Positions 15,201-25,300 of a DNA stretch of 64,000 nt are shown here, in pieces. The position numbers and the translations under genes are program-made. Under the pieces are notes generated by a model. That model was not told where the DNA came from. It saw only the letters and a program-made list of their open reading frames with translations, and made no database searches. This DNA comes from Undaria pinnatifida (taxonomy: Eukaryota > Sar > Phaeophyceae > Laminariales > Alariaceae): NCBI GenBank assembly GCA_012845835.1, contig JABAKD010000011.1, forward strand, positions 4,572,697-4,636,696, written 5' to 3'. Each line of letters opens with the position of its first letter. Position 1 is the stretch's first letter.

Positions 15201-18200
15201 CCACGCTCCAAGCACGCTGTGGAGCCGTGCGACTGCCTCTGCCGACCTCGAGCCCCCAAAGAGTTGGGGCCAGCGTTAGGGTCCGGCTTGGGGTCGAGTG
15301 GATCAGGGCCGACGTGAACATTGAAATTGACCACAAATGATTGGTAGAGAGGTTGTTGCCTGCCCGTCCGGCATTTTGTGTGATACGCAACGTCCCGAGT
15401 GATATACACCGTCGTACACGGTAGATTGGTCGCCTAGGTTGGTCGCTTAGCTCTATCGCTTAGCTCTATCGCTTGCCCTATCGCTTAGCTCCATTGCTTC
15501 ATTTGATCGCTTAGCATTGCTCCATCTTGCTTGACTGCCTGCCTGCCTGCCTGCCCTGTCCACACGAAATTGTGCGTTACGCTACGCCACGCTGTGCCGG
15601 TTAAGGGTATACTATTAATAGGGAATGGACTAAACGGCGTTGTGGCGGGGAGGTCAGCTCGCTCCTGATGGCGGGACAGGTAGTTTCTCGATCGTGACGC
15701 AGAAAGTAACAAACATGGAGTTTTCGACGGACCACAGCAACATTAGAAATATTGGCGTAGCGCAGTAGTATCATACACGTGGTGCTTGGTTTTTATTACA
15801 CACGTTATGTAAATACGTCAATGTGGGTTCGACCAGTGGAGTGGCCGATATTCAACTTTGCAAGCCGCGTGATACGTTGACCGCGCGATTATATATATGC
15901 GTTCCTCTTTAAGGATGGAGGTCATACTTGGTGTAGCATTTCAGCATTGGTAATATTGCTGCATGCCTAGTATCATTTGACAGCGCAGTAGCATCATAGC
16001 GCAATAATAAGTGATCCTTCGGCAATAACATGATATGACAGCCGTATGACAACACCCACGAACTCGTGTCCACTGCGTACGAGTACAAAACCTGCTGAGT
16101 GGTCATAGCTGCTAGACACGCATCTGCGTCTGCTTTCAGAAAGGGACGAACGAAGGCACGGAAGATGCTGACGTTTGACTGCTGTTTATGATATTCTTTT
16201 CGGTCTAGTTGGCAGGTGAAACAATGAAATGCGACAAGGCCGGTTTCACTTATTTCTGTCGTCTGCGTTCTCTGTTTGCTGTGTTCTTCCGTGTTTTTTC
16301 GTTTTCTGTAATTTAGCGCTTCTGGAAGAAAAACAAGTTGTTTTCGTATTTTCTTCGTCGTGCAACACAATACAGCACCAGGCAGCAGCTACTAGCATAC
16401 AGCACCAGGCATCAGCTATCAGCACATCGAGGTGTGCCACAAAAGTCCGACCACTACAGAAGAAAACTTATCCCCAAGGCATACGAGGAAGAAACTGGTA
16501 AACACGAAGTGGACCTACGACGAAAACATCCCCAGCAACGCCTACGGTCATCGTGGGAGGCAAGAAAGCTCAGCTCGAACCTTGGGTGGGATCGCCGGCC
16601 GTGCCAGGAGCAGCCCAAAACTTACGTAGAGAGCACGACCAGGATGCTACAAATGCGACAGCAGAAAACACCACGAAGTACTTGATTCCCATCACCTCTC
16701 TTTGGGTCTCGCACCAGTCAATGCAGTAGCTCCTATTCATTACGTGATCGAGAAAATGCCTTAACCCCCCCCCCTCACGGGTAGCATGACTGTACATGAA
16801 AAGCTTGCGCGCTCCACAGCCGTCAGATTATGCCCCCCTCAAAACGGGGTATACAATTTCCGTGCGCAAAATTGATTAGCCCACGAGTACAAGCTGAACG
16901 CCTTGTATCACCCTCTTGACCCCGGTACTATCTAGCACCAAGGGGGGTCGCCAACTCATATACTTCATGAGGACATACACGTCCCTTGACACGTGCGATC
17001 GAAATATCACACGGAGCTTGCAAAGGCGAGGTTCGACGAACTACTCGATCTCACAGCTGTAATTGTAGTGAATTTTGAATTCTAAATACAAATACGACAA
17101 AAGTTGAAATTGGAGTCACCGACCTATATCCTCAATGAGGACACACATCCAGGAATACGCGCGATCGGAGTATCGCACACAGCTTGCAAAGATGAGTTTC
17201 GACGAAATCTTCCAAGGTTGGGTTCTGCAGGGTACGCACAAACCATACCCGGGGTATTTACCCCGGGTATTACCCTACAAAGAACTCCTGTGAGTTCTGT
17301 ACGACATTCATACCCGTACCCGGAACTTCTGGAAGTTCTGTGTGACATTCATACCCGTACCCGAAAGTTCTGGAAGTTCTGTACGCCAGTGCCACAAAAT
17401 ACCCGGGGTACGGGTATATCATTTTTATAACGTATGTGAGTTGAGTACGCCCGTGCCACAATACCCGGAACTTCTGTGAGTTCTGTAACACTTCCGTACC
17501 GTACCCGGAATTTCTGTAAGTTATGTATGATCCCCATACCCTAACCCGGAACTTCTGTGACTTCTGTAAAACTGTGACACAAACAATACCCGGGGTACGG
17601 GTATACCTTTGTTACAATACCCGGGGAGCCCACATGCATTAATTCAGGTTTAATGACCCAAAGAGTGTATTATGCATTCAAATATTATGATGTCATATCT
17701 TGTCGTCAGTGAAACCAACCGAACACCGAATGCACACCAGTAGTAGCAGTACGTATCGTGTGTGATAGTAACACCTACTACTGCTGTAGGTCCTGTCCAT
17801 GTTTCTTGCGTTTGTAACACGTGGGCACGTACAGTATTACATTAACGAAGGACACTTTTGAATCACAAACATTATTTTTTTATTAATCGAATTGGATTCG
17901 ATTCGATTTGGTGGCAACATACATACCTGGTACGAATTTGGCACCTATCGGGAAAACGCGTATTGCGTATTGTCAATGTTTTTCCGATCGGAATAATACA
18001 TACATCTGCCGTGACGGCGATGCAGCAACCATCGACGTCTAGAAGTATCTTCTGTGTTTTCGGTAGTTTCGCTTCTTCTTCTTTGTCGAGGCACTTGGCT
18101 TATCGATCGAGCTGTGGTGGCAAATATGGGCTTGCGACCGCCATTATTTGTTTCGAAGCTCCACAGCCAGGGTACGCTACGGTGTGATCATAGCGCAGTA

Positions 18201-21200
18201 TAACCGTGAGCGCGGCTGTTGCCCCGGTCGCCACTCATTGAGGTTCACGATTTATCACCTCTCTCGGTAGTGGTTTTGTCGATAATTCCTACTTCCCTTA
18301 AAGCTACTACGACAGATTGCCTCGGGGACATTGGCCCAGTAAGAACATGCCATCCATGCAAGTTGGATTAAATCCTCCACTTCAAATCGAACTTCCCCCC
18401 GAGGCGGTGTGCATTTACCCGGGTATTACCCGTACCCGGAACTTCTGTAAGTTCCGCAGGGCATTCATACCCGTACCCGGAACTTCTGTAAGTTATGTAC
18501 GCCCGTACCACAATACCCGGAACTTCTGGAAGTTCTGTAAGACCTTCATACCCGTACCCGAACTTCTGTTAGTTACGTAGACATTTATACCCGTATCCGG
18601 AACTTCTGTGAGTTCTGTACACCCCGTGCCACAATACCCGGGGTACGGGTACAGCACCTTTCGTACCCGCCCGGAACTTTTGTGAGTTCTGTACGCCCGT
18701 GCCACAATACCCGGAACTTCTGGAAGTTCTGTAACACTTTCATACCCGTACCCAAAGCTTCTGGAAGTTCTGTAAGACTCCCATACCCTTACCCGGAATT
18801 CATAAACCCTACAGAACATGACCCTATTTTTTTGTTTCTTCATCCCATTTAAAAAAGTTATTCTAACGACGTCAGCTGTGAGTTCGACGAATTTAGGGTC
18901 GATACTCCTATTTACAAGCTGCATACTAACTACTGTATCTATCGCCCGTCTTTAGTAAGTTTTATAAGTCAAAACTTAATATAAGATGACAACGTATTAT
19001 GTTACCTACCAGGTACCATTTATTATCCTCGCACTACTTTCGCCCTCCCTCCCAGTAGGAACTCAGATCCGGGGCCCTCCCCACTACGGTATGCGCCTTC
19101 ATTTTATCGCGAGTAGAATTCAGCATTTGCTTCCCTCGTCGACTCGCGTCGAATTGTACCTACGCACAATAAAAATGAAGGTAAGTACCGAGTGGGAGAG
19201 GGGAAGACATCTGTGACAACCAGGGCTTCTCACGGGTCGGGTCAAATCTCGCGGGTCGGGTCAAATCTCGCGGGTCGGGTCGGGTCGGGTCGGGTCGGGT
19301 CAGCTGACCCGACCCGACCCGCGAGTTTTTTTAGACGTCTTGACCCGACCCGACCCGACCCGCGAGATTTTCGAGACGTCTTGACCCGACCCGACCCGAC
19401 CCGCGAGATTTTGAAATCGTCCTGACCCGACCCGACCCGACCCGCGACAATCCGAGTGACCCGCGAGATTCGGGTCGTCTGGCGGGTCACGTTAACTTGA
19501 CCCGTGACATTTCTCACGGGTCAAAGTCAAAAAGTCACGGGTCAAAGCATGTATACCTCGGTCGGTTGGTTGGTCCTAGGTCCCTCGTACTTTTCCCAGT
19601 ATGTCGCGTTCTCTGCGTTTTTTACCGGCATTGTTTGCAGCTGATGATTATGTCATGTGGTGTGCGCGCGAGAAATAGGAAAGAAACCGCAACCCACATG
19701 CATGGACATGCCCGTACCGTTAGACCACCGGGTCGACCCGACGAGCGACCCGACGAGCGAGCTAGTTATAAGTTACAAGTGCAATCTCCGGCCCCAGCAA
19801 GCAGCCTAGCTGAGCCGCCTCCGGCAGCAAGCCCACAACTGGGGCAGTGGATCTGCCAGCAGGGGCTGCGATCCGCGAGGATGCGTTAACTGCTGCTGGT
19901 TCTTGCTGCTGCCAGGGTGCTACTGCTGCTGTGCTGCTGCTGCTGCTGCTGCTGCTGCTTGCTGCTGCTGCTGCTTCGACAACGGCTGCTCTTCTTCTTG
20001 CTTTTTTACGTTTGGTCACATTTCGTACTGGTATGATAATTCTCGAGCTAGCTACTACTACTACTGCTGTATCTATCTTCTATCTGTGCAGTCTCCAGCC
20101 CCGGCAAGCAGCCTAGCTGAGCCGCCTCCGGCAGCAAGCCCACAACTGGGCAGTGGGTCTGTCAGCAGGGGCTGCGATCCGCGAGAATCCGGGGTCTGCT
20201 GCTGGTGCTTGCTCCTGCCAGTGCTGCTGCTGCTGCTGCTTCGATGACGACTGCCCTTCCTTGCCTTTTTACGTTTGGTGACATTTCGTACTGGTATGAC
20301 CGTAATATTACTGCTGTTGTTGCGGCTTCAGTAGGTACGGGATTCGCGTCACACTGACGTATGCCTTGGTACGAGTAGCTAGGGGTACTGCCTGGCGATT
20401 GTTCTGCACGCTGTGATGACATATGATCGGAGCATCGGCACGAGGGAGGCAGGAAGCCGAAAAAATGTTTGTATTGTATTTTATTGGCGGACCCGCGGGC
20501 CTGACCCGCGGGGCGCCTGCACGGCATCAACGTGGCGCTCAGCTGTAAGTTTGAAAAAGGCGGATCCGCCGGCTAGATCCGCGGGTTTGACCCGCGGGTC
20601 AGCCCAAAACAACTCACGGGTTATTATGGCTCGACCCGCGAAGTGACCCGTATCTCGCGGGTCATGACCCGGCCCGACCCGCGAGATTTTGAAAACCTCT
20701 TGACCCGACCCGACCCGACCCGCGAGATTTTGAAGCCTTTTGATCCGACCCGACCCGACCCGACCCGCGAGATTTTGAAAACCTCTTGACCCGACCCGAC
20801 CCGACCCGCGTGAGATTTTAAAACGTAATGACCCGACCCGACCCGACCCGCGAGATTTTGAAACCCCCTTGACCCGACCCGCGGGTCGGGTCATGACCCG
20901 TGAAAAGCCCTGGTGACAACGGCCTGTCGAGAAGGCCGCTGGGGGGAAAAAACTCCTACGGGTTAAGCTGGAGAGTGAAAGCGATGATTAAAACGAAACA
21001 AAACACACACACATAATTGCAAATACTGCCGTGCCAGGTGATGAGTACGACGTACCTGGTAAAAGTATAATAGGTGTGGGCACCAATGAACAGACTGTGC
21101 GCGAACGTAACTCCTAAATGAGTATCATATCATACGTGTCTGCTGCGCTTGCCGTCTCAGTCTGCCGTGAGCATGTGCGGGTGATGTCGCCAAAGGCAGG

Positions 21201-21849
21201 AGTCGACAGAAGCATCGGGAAGGCGAAATACCACGTGCATCGCGAAAGTCTGAAGAGCGGCTCGGCAGAACTGCGTGTTTCTTGGTGGGATAGTGCACGC
21301 CGGTCGGGAGTAGTGCTTTGGTTGGAAACGCTGCGGTATTGTGGCAGTGTCTCTATTTGCTATTCTGTGTTGATCAGTACTCACTCAGTACACCCCACCA
21401 GGTGCTAAGAAGAACGCACCCGCACTACTACTGTTCCACTCCACGCGAGCGTTATCGTAGCGGTGGAATCTCTGCAAGGTCGTGCTACCACGGCATTATA
21501 CGATAGATTCCCTTTGAGTAGAACAAGCTTTGAAAGTGGGCAATCTTCTGCGAGCTTTGAGTCTGCCACACCATGACCCATCATGCAGCCCGAACCCCGG
21601 GCATGTCTCCTAAGGCACAACAACTGGCAAAGACAACCCACCGTCAGCGGAGGGTTTCGCGCCCCCTTCCCCAGCCTGAGTCGAGTTGTTCCCACGAACA
21701 GAGGTAGAACTTGTTGGCGCCAGAGGCTGCGACGCGTCATTCGCTTGTTCCTCATCATCCGAAGGAGTGAATGCTGTGGATGCCTGAGTCGATAACTGGG
21801 TCGCTGTCCGCTCGACGCGGTCCTTCAGGCCCTTGGCCCAACCCTGCAT
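258..21849 (-). CDS. Giant coiled-coil (golgin-like) protein, 13 exons, 3' end off the window
   Basis: Exons, 5' to 3' on the minus strand: 21849-21642, 14774-14611, 14040-13966, 13749-13616, 13202-13169, 11668-10451, 9990-9049, 8350-7937, 7481-4551, 4209-3484, 3007-2876, 1173-1057, 668-258. All junction phases agree, giving 2502 codons. The first exon begins MQGWAKGLKDRVER, a short amphipathic stretch followed by an acidic Ser/Thr-rich linker, as at the membrane-facing end of some golgins. Nearly all the rest is Ala/Glu/Arg-rich heptad repeat, i.e. long rods. Internal duplications are visible: a 138-residue unit repeated at about 5640-4800, a 56-residue unit at about 11520-11300, and a 22-residue unit at 6841-6972. 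No globular domain or GRIP domain is seen; the C-terminus is missing. A membrane tether or cytoskeletal rod is inferred from architecture only. The exon at 13202-13169 (acceptor CAGAG) and the acceptor at 9990 (9981 also possible) are the weakest boundaries. The last exon may end at a GC donor at 257/256, or read on to a stop at 177. Confidence 0.7.
672..890. repeat. GGTGA/GGTGGG minisatellite in intron
   Basis: Degenerate tandem pentamers and hexamers (GGTGA, GGGTG) fill the intron between exons 1173-1057 and 668-258 of the golgin-like gene. On the coding strand they form a long pyrimidine-rich tract running up to the acceptor. Confidence 0.8.
1298..1534. mobile_element. Short decayed hAT-like element with GGGTC repeats
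   Basis: Begins CAGGGCTTTTCACGGG, the same terminus as the larger element at 19221. It carries GGGTC pentamer arrays and ends in a degenerate inverted copy (GACCCGCGACAGCCCCTA). Flanks TTTATTTC and GTTTTTTC match at 6 of 8 positions, compatible with an aged 8-bp target duplication. Confidence 0.5.
1590..2480 (-). pseudogene. LINE (non-LTR retrotransposon) reverse-transcriptase 3' fragment
   Basis: An open stretch (2404-1718) encodes the C-terminal part of a LINE polyprotein: the conserved block LKLRFRIGDLELPERKR, a Cys knuckle starting CPCGTTIESRT and ending GECE, then KTIAILGDRWWPQT. The normally conserved His of the knuckle appears replaced by Leu. Frameshifts upstream (to about 2480) and downstream (to about 1590, the ...SMIKRLRQAK tail) show decay. 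The RT core and endonuclease are absent, as expected for a 5'-truncated insertion. It lies in an intron of the golgin-like gene, same strand. Confidence 0.75.
3218..3362. repeat. AAGAAC-type hexanucleotide repeat
   Basis: Imperfect AAGAAC/AACAAC repeats; on the golgin-coding strand this is a GTTCTT pyrimidine-rich tract inside the intron after exon 4209-3484. Open frames across it are low-complexity artefacts. Confidence 0.8.
4800..5640 (-). repeat. 414-bp in-frame tandem duplication in coiled-coil exon
   Basis: Two adjacent copies with a period of 414 bases (138 residues); for example the segment ARVGSLEDELS(Q/R)VRADAEK starts both units. Divergence is low enough to suggest fairly recent internal duplication of the rod. 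Confidence 0.85.
6841..6972 (-). repeat. 66-bp exact tandem duplication in coiled-coil exon
   Basis: Copies begin at 6841 and 6907 and are nearly identical, encoding LESQREELRRAHEAAEAAAV twice. A third, diverged unit lies near 7070-7135. Confidence 0.85.
8550..8622 (+). repeat. LTADV-family dispersed repeat, short copy
   Basis: Reads GCAAAGATGAGTATTGACCC then CTCACAGCTGACGTTG, and on its plus strand MSIDPKLIELTADVV, ending in an A/T-rich tail. It is one of about ten related copies in the window and lies in an intron of the golgin-like gene. Confidence 0.65.
11301..11530 (-). repeat. 168-bp tandem duplication in coiled-coil exon
   Basis: The same segment (GADPAFGATIAALQAQLREV) is encoded twice with a period of 168 bases (56 residues). 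Confidence 0.8.
12181..12318. repeat. 69-bp tandem duplication with CAGCAGT runs
   Basis: Two near-identical 69-base units start at 12181 and 12250, each ending in TACAGCAGTGCAGCAGTGCA; a looser third unit lies around 11960-12070. It lies in the intron between exons 13202 and 11668. Confidence 0.85.
12324..12374. repeat. Perfect 10-bp inverted repeat (hairpin)
   Basis: GAGCAATATA (12324-12333) and TATATTGCTC (12365-12374) with a 31-base loop, directly after the 69-bp tandem units. Confidence 0.7.
14976..15421. mobile_element. Possible small inverted-repeat element (MITE-like)
   Basis: The first 23 bases (from CCGTACACGGCGGTG) match the reverse complement of the last 23 (15399-15421) at 19 positions. 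Inside, the motif GTGTGATACACAAC recurs. No coding capacity and no clear target duplication. Confidence 0.4.
15425..15525. repeat. TCGCTTAGCTCTA tandem repeat and CCTG repeat
   Basis: About six imperfect 13-base units (TCGCTTAGCTCTA), followed at 15537-15556 by a short GCCT tetramer run. Confidence 0.75.
15909..16370 (-). pseudogene. Possible decayed Copia gag/protease fragment
   Basis: A 153-codon open stretch contains CFTCQLDRKEYH, reminiscent of a gag zinc knuckle. It also contains SSWVLSYGCHIML, which resembles the Copia protease signature WVLDSG but lacks the catalytic Asp context. No neighbouring integrase or LTR. Alternatively a chance open frame in intron 1 of the golgin-like gene. 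Confidence 0.35.
16800..17211 (+). repeat. LTADV-family dispersed repeat, long copy plus a second copy cut by another element
   Basis: 16800-17090 aligns by eye with 44820-45070 (shared CACAGC..GTCAGATT, GTCGCC..CATATAC and CTCGATCTCACAGCTG blocks). A second copy begins at about 17110 (GACCTATATCC) and reads GATGAGTTTCGACGAAATCT before being interrupted by the 1.6-kb element at 17212. Confidence 0.6.
17212..18822 (+). mobile_element. 1.6-kb inverted-repeat element with palindromic subterminal arrays, copy 1
   Basis: Both ends carry about ten units built from CCCGTACCCGGAACTTCTG and AGTTCTGTA (17260-17600 and 18410-18800). Many contain the inverted repeat GAACTTC-TG-GAAGTTC. Terminal inverted repeat core is GTTCTGYAGGGT. 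The central 800 bases (17640-18410) carry no convincing protein. Non-autonomous; superfamily unknown. Inserted in a copy of the LTADV repeat within intron 1 of the golgin-like gene. Confidence 0.7.
18840..18930 (-). repeat. LTADV-family dispersed repeat
   Basis: On the minus strand it reads SIDPKFVELTADVVRITFLN; best-preserved peptide of the family in this window. Confidence 0.65.
19213..20920. mobile_element. Non-autonomous hAT-like DNA transposon, 1692 bp, intact ends
   Basis: Element 19221-20912 is flanked by a perfect 8-bp direct repeat GTGACAAC (19213-19220 and 20913-20920). Terminal inverted repeats CAGGGCTTCTCACGGGTC and its complement differ at one of 18 positions. Subterminal regions (19230-19545, 20490-20900) are arrays of the pentamer GGGTC in opposite orientations. 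The 8-bp duplication and CAGGG terminus fit the hAT superfamily. No transposase remains. The interior holds a direct duplication with CTG runs (19779-20035 and 20085-20300). Confidence 0.8.
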
Positions 21850-22378
21850 GATGCCTGCACTGATGCGGCTCTGCGGTTTTTCCAAAAAAAATTGTGAAGA
21901 CGTGAAGACGTGAAGACGTTCCGACAAGAGTTCAAAGTAATTTTGTGGCGTTTTTGTGTAGGGGCATACGTTTCGTCGCCCCAGCCGTAAGGTAAGCCGT
22001 TCGTTCAACTTCCTCGGTGTGGGGCGGTCAGTGGTGTCGTTGACAGGCGAAGCTCTCCCGAACCCTGGGTAGTTCAGTGGGGCCTCAGTGGTGGGCGGTT
22101 CTAGGTGTTATTTGACCATCTAGAGAGTAGACCAGCAACGGTTGCGCCCACTCAACTTGAAAACAGCGCGCTCTGCGTGTGCTGAAAATTCAGTGAAAAT
22201 TTGAATTTAGCGTCCCGATCTGCCGTGTACACTACTGGCGCCTGTTTTGAGCCATTTACATTTTTAGCAGTCCTTGAGAGACCCAGCTGGTCCGTCGGGC
22301 CGGCAAGGGGTCTGAGCTTCTTCGGGAAAGTGGCGTGGCTCTTCTCCAGAGGTGGGAGGTGTCTTCCGCCGGGAAGTC
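21850..22378. promoter_or_regulatory. Divergent promoter region between golgin-like gene and FUSED
   Basis: 529 bases separate the two outward-facing start codons (21849 minus, 22379 plus), so both promoters and both 5' leaders must lie here. A T-rich run followed by CAG at about 21870-21895 (minus-strand sense) could be the 3' end of a leader intron of the golgin-like gene. No clear TATA box was recognised. Confidence 0.45.
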
Positions 22379-25300
22379 ATGTTCTCCCAGTATCACGTGC
22401 TTGAGCGGATCGGAGAAGGATCTTTTGGGAAGGTGAGCGACAACTATTAATATATCGTACCTATGTCGCACCAGTACGTTCAACAGCAAAAGCAGTCAGC
22501 AGGAGTACGAAGCAGCAGTAGCAGCAGCATACCAGGTATGATGCTGCGTAAAACTCCACGGCATAGACCTGCAATTGCAGACCAATCTGGACTCAAATCC
22601 AGCGCTTCCGTACAAGTACAATGTTTCGAGATGCTGGGGATACGTACCGTGATCCGTGATCCCAAGTATCGTTCAGTTGTAAACCTAAAACAGGACGCAG
22701 TGATGCATGAATACAAAGCTGCGCTGACGCGCTAAGTCAACGCGATCCCAAGACCGGCGGACAATGGAAGGATCGGTCGAAGCGAATTTTGAGAAAAATC
22801 TTCTAAATTTTGTTGTTTGGTCGTGATATTTTAGCCCAAAATTAGCCCGTATTACCTGCGGATCCCTCTCTACGCGTCTTCTTGTCTACCTGCGTACGTT
22901 CTCGCACTCTGCTGTCTGCTCGCCACGAACGTACTGCTGTATGTACGTTGCTGCTCTGTGCGGAGCCGATTACAGGCTGTTCTGTTGTGCTTGCGGTACG
23001 TGAATACTGCTGTGGCTTTTGGAGGTTCGTTAGTGCCTTCACTTCGTGGTGCGATGCGCACAAGAAGCAGGCTGAAAGACAAACGAAGAAAAGAAAAGAA
23101 AAAAAAAGAGGAGAAAAAAACAGTCCACAGATCGACCCTAAAATATAATTTTCCCGTTGGCAATTATGAGTTAAGAGTAGTCTAAGAGGACAGAACTGCC
23201 AAGGGTGGCCTCCGAAGGTACCGACATTACAGTAAGTGAGTCTATAAAAAAAGTGTAACATCAGCCGTCGACGCATAGTCAACTAAAACTGGGGGTTGAT
23301 GTTCGGATCGCCCGCAACGAAAGTGTCATCACATGTTGGTATAAATAGTGGGGATGAATGTATGTGCCGTCGACGGTACTGTCTGACAGCTGAAACATGT
23401 CTTCGTCTTGCAAATGAAAGCGTTCACGTGTTCACGTTTTTTACTAGGGCCAATCTTAACCTTTCATTTTTCGCTTGACGATTGGGCAAGCGTTGGCGTG
23501 TGAATAGTGACGGAATGCCATACATCAAATGCCGCCGTCTTCGATATGGTGTTTTGTACTGCTACAGCAGCAGCGGCAGCTATTTTTAAGAAGACCAATC
23601 TTGGCGTTCCTTCTGCGTGTAACGATTGGGCAAATGTCGGCGTTTGAATAGCGACAAAATATCAAATACCTGTATCAAAATATCACCGTCTTCGATAGCG
23701 TGTACTGTTTTGCTACAGTTGTAGCCGCAGCTCCATATTCAAATGTACCACGGGCATACCCTTCGTACGTACTGGTACTGGTACAAATACAAAGCAGGCG
23801 TCTTGTCGTTGATGGCGTACATGTCGTAGACTGCGGTCGCTACGTTAAGTCTATCGGTGGTTACGGCTACGTTAAGTCTATCGGTGGCGATCTCGGGGCG
23901 CCCGAGCCTCCAAGCTAGCGCCGCGTTGAGCTGGTGCTTCGTAGCCGCTCTATCCCCGTGAAGCCGTCATCGTTTCGGGTCCTCTTGCTCTCTCTACTCA
24001 CGGCAACTCTCCTCCCTGTGCAGCATGTACGTATCCTACTATGCACCCGAAGACGGGTAGGTGATATCTTGATACCCAAGAGGCTGCCTCGAAGGAACCC
24101 GATCGGTCGAACAAAAAGTCTCTTTCTTTTAGGGGGTCTCGGTCGGCGGTCGTAGAGTCGCGGTCGTAGAAACCTTAGAAACCCGGCTGCGGCCATCTTG
24201 AAAGAGGTCCCGATTTTGTTGGCGCGATGTACACTAGAAACTCGAAATCGCTCGCAATTGCTAAGCAGCAGCAGTAGCAGCGCGATGTGCCGCGATGCCG
24301 AGGTGGGTTCTGAAGGCGCTTTTGGGTATCGGTCAGCTTGCTGAGCTGTCCGTGGTCTCGGTACGGCAATCGTGCTTATTCTTGAAGTAGGGACGCGTTT
24401 GTTTGTATTACTGCGTGTCGCGCACTGTAACCATGAAACGCATAGACGTGGTGTATTCGAGTGCAACAACCTGGTGTGTTGTTTATTTTTGGTGGGAGTT
24501 ACTATATCCAGTTTGGTTGATGGCGAGATATGTTCGTTCGGGACGAGAGATGACGTGAAGAGAACACCCCCAAGCACTTGTTTACGTGACAAACTGACAT
24601 TGGCTACTGCTACCGACGAGGACTTCCTATTCACGCCCTTCCTAGCAACCTTCCTGACGGCCGGACAGGCCGCAGGAGACGCCCCAGCCAGCGCGGACGC
24701 TGTCTCAGCCGAGACTCCTGACGAGCCCTTACATGCCGAACATGAGGTGCAGTTGTAAGGTGTAAGACCGATGGCCTTGAGAGGTGCGTGGTTGATGAGG
24801 AACACGGTTGTTGCAGCTAGCTCGCCCCATGCATGTTGGGCAACTTGGGCTTTGTTCAGCAAACAGCGGGTTGTTTCCATGGATGGTGCACCCCTCGCGT
24901 TCCGAACACAGCATCGTGGACTTGCCCCGCTGTTTGCTGAACAAAGTTCAACCTGCGAAACATGTATGGGGGAGCTAGCTGCAACGGCCATCTTCCCGAT
25001 CAACCGTCTACTTTACAAGACCACCGGAGGTGATACACCTTACTAACGCCTGTTCGATATTTTGATTTTTAGCCTTACGACGAAGCTCTAGTAGTACTAA
25101 TGGTGATGATCATTGTTGCGGAGGATTAAGCGGCAAACATTTGTGGACACCGTTCTCCGAGAGGGGAGGACTTCGTCCGCTATCCATGGCTTCCCGACCC
25201 AAATCTTCATATTTCCAGCAATAACAAGCGTTTTCCTCCGACAACGAATACATTAACCGAATCAAGCACTCCTCTCACGCACACCGCGCGCTGAAGATCA

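Noticed and set aside
17300-17560. GAACTTCTGGAAGTTC boxes as heat-shock elements
   Set aside because: Spacing is GAA-1-TTC rather than the GAAnnTTC spacing of heat-shock elements, and boxes occur only inside the repeat element.
23915-24730. 270-codon continuation of the minus-strand frame past the Copia integrase fragment
   Set aside because: No Copia linker or RT motifs and no similarity recognised; probably chance openness in GC-rich intron DNA, so not called a gene.
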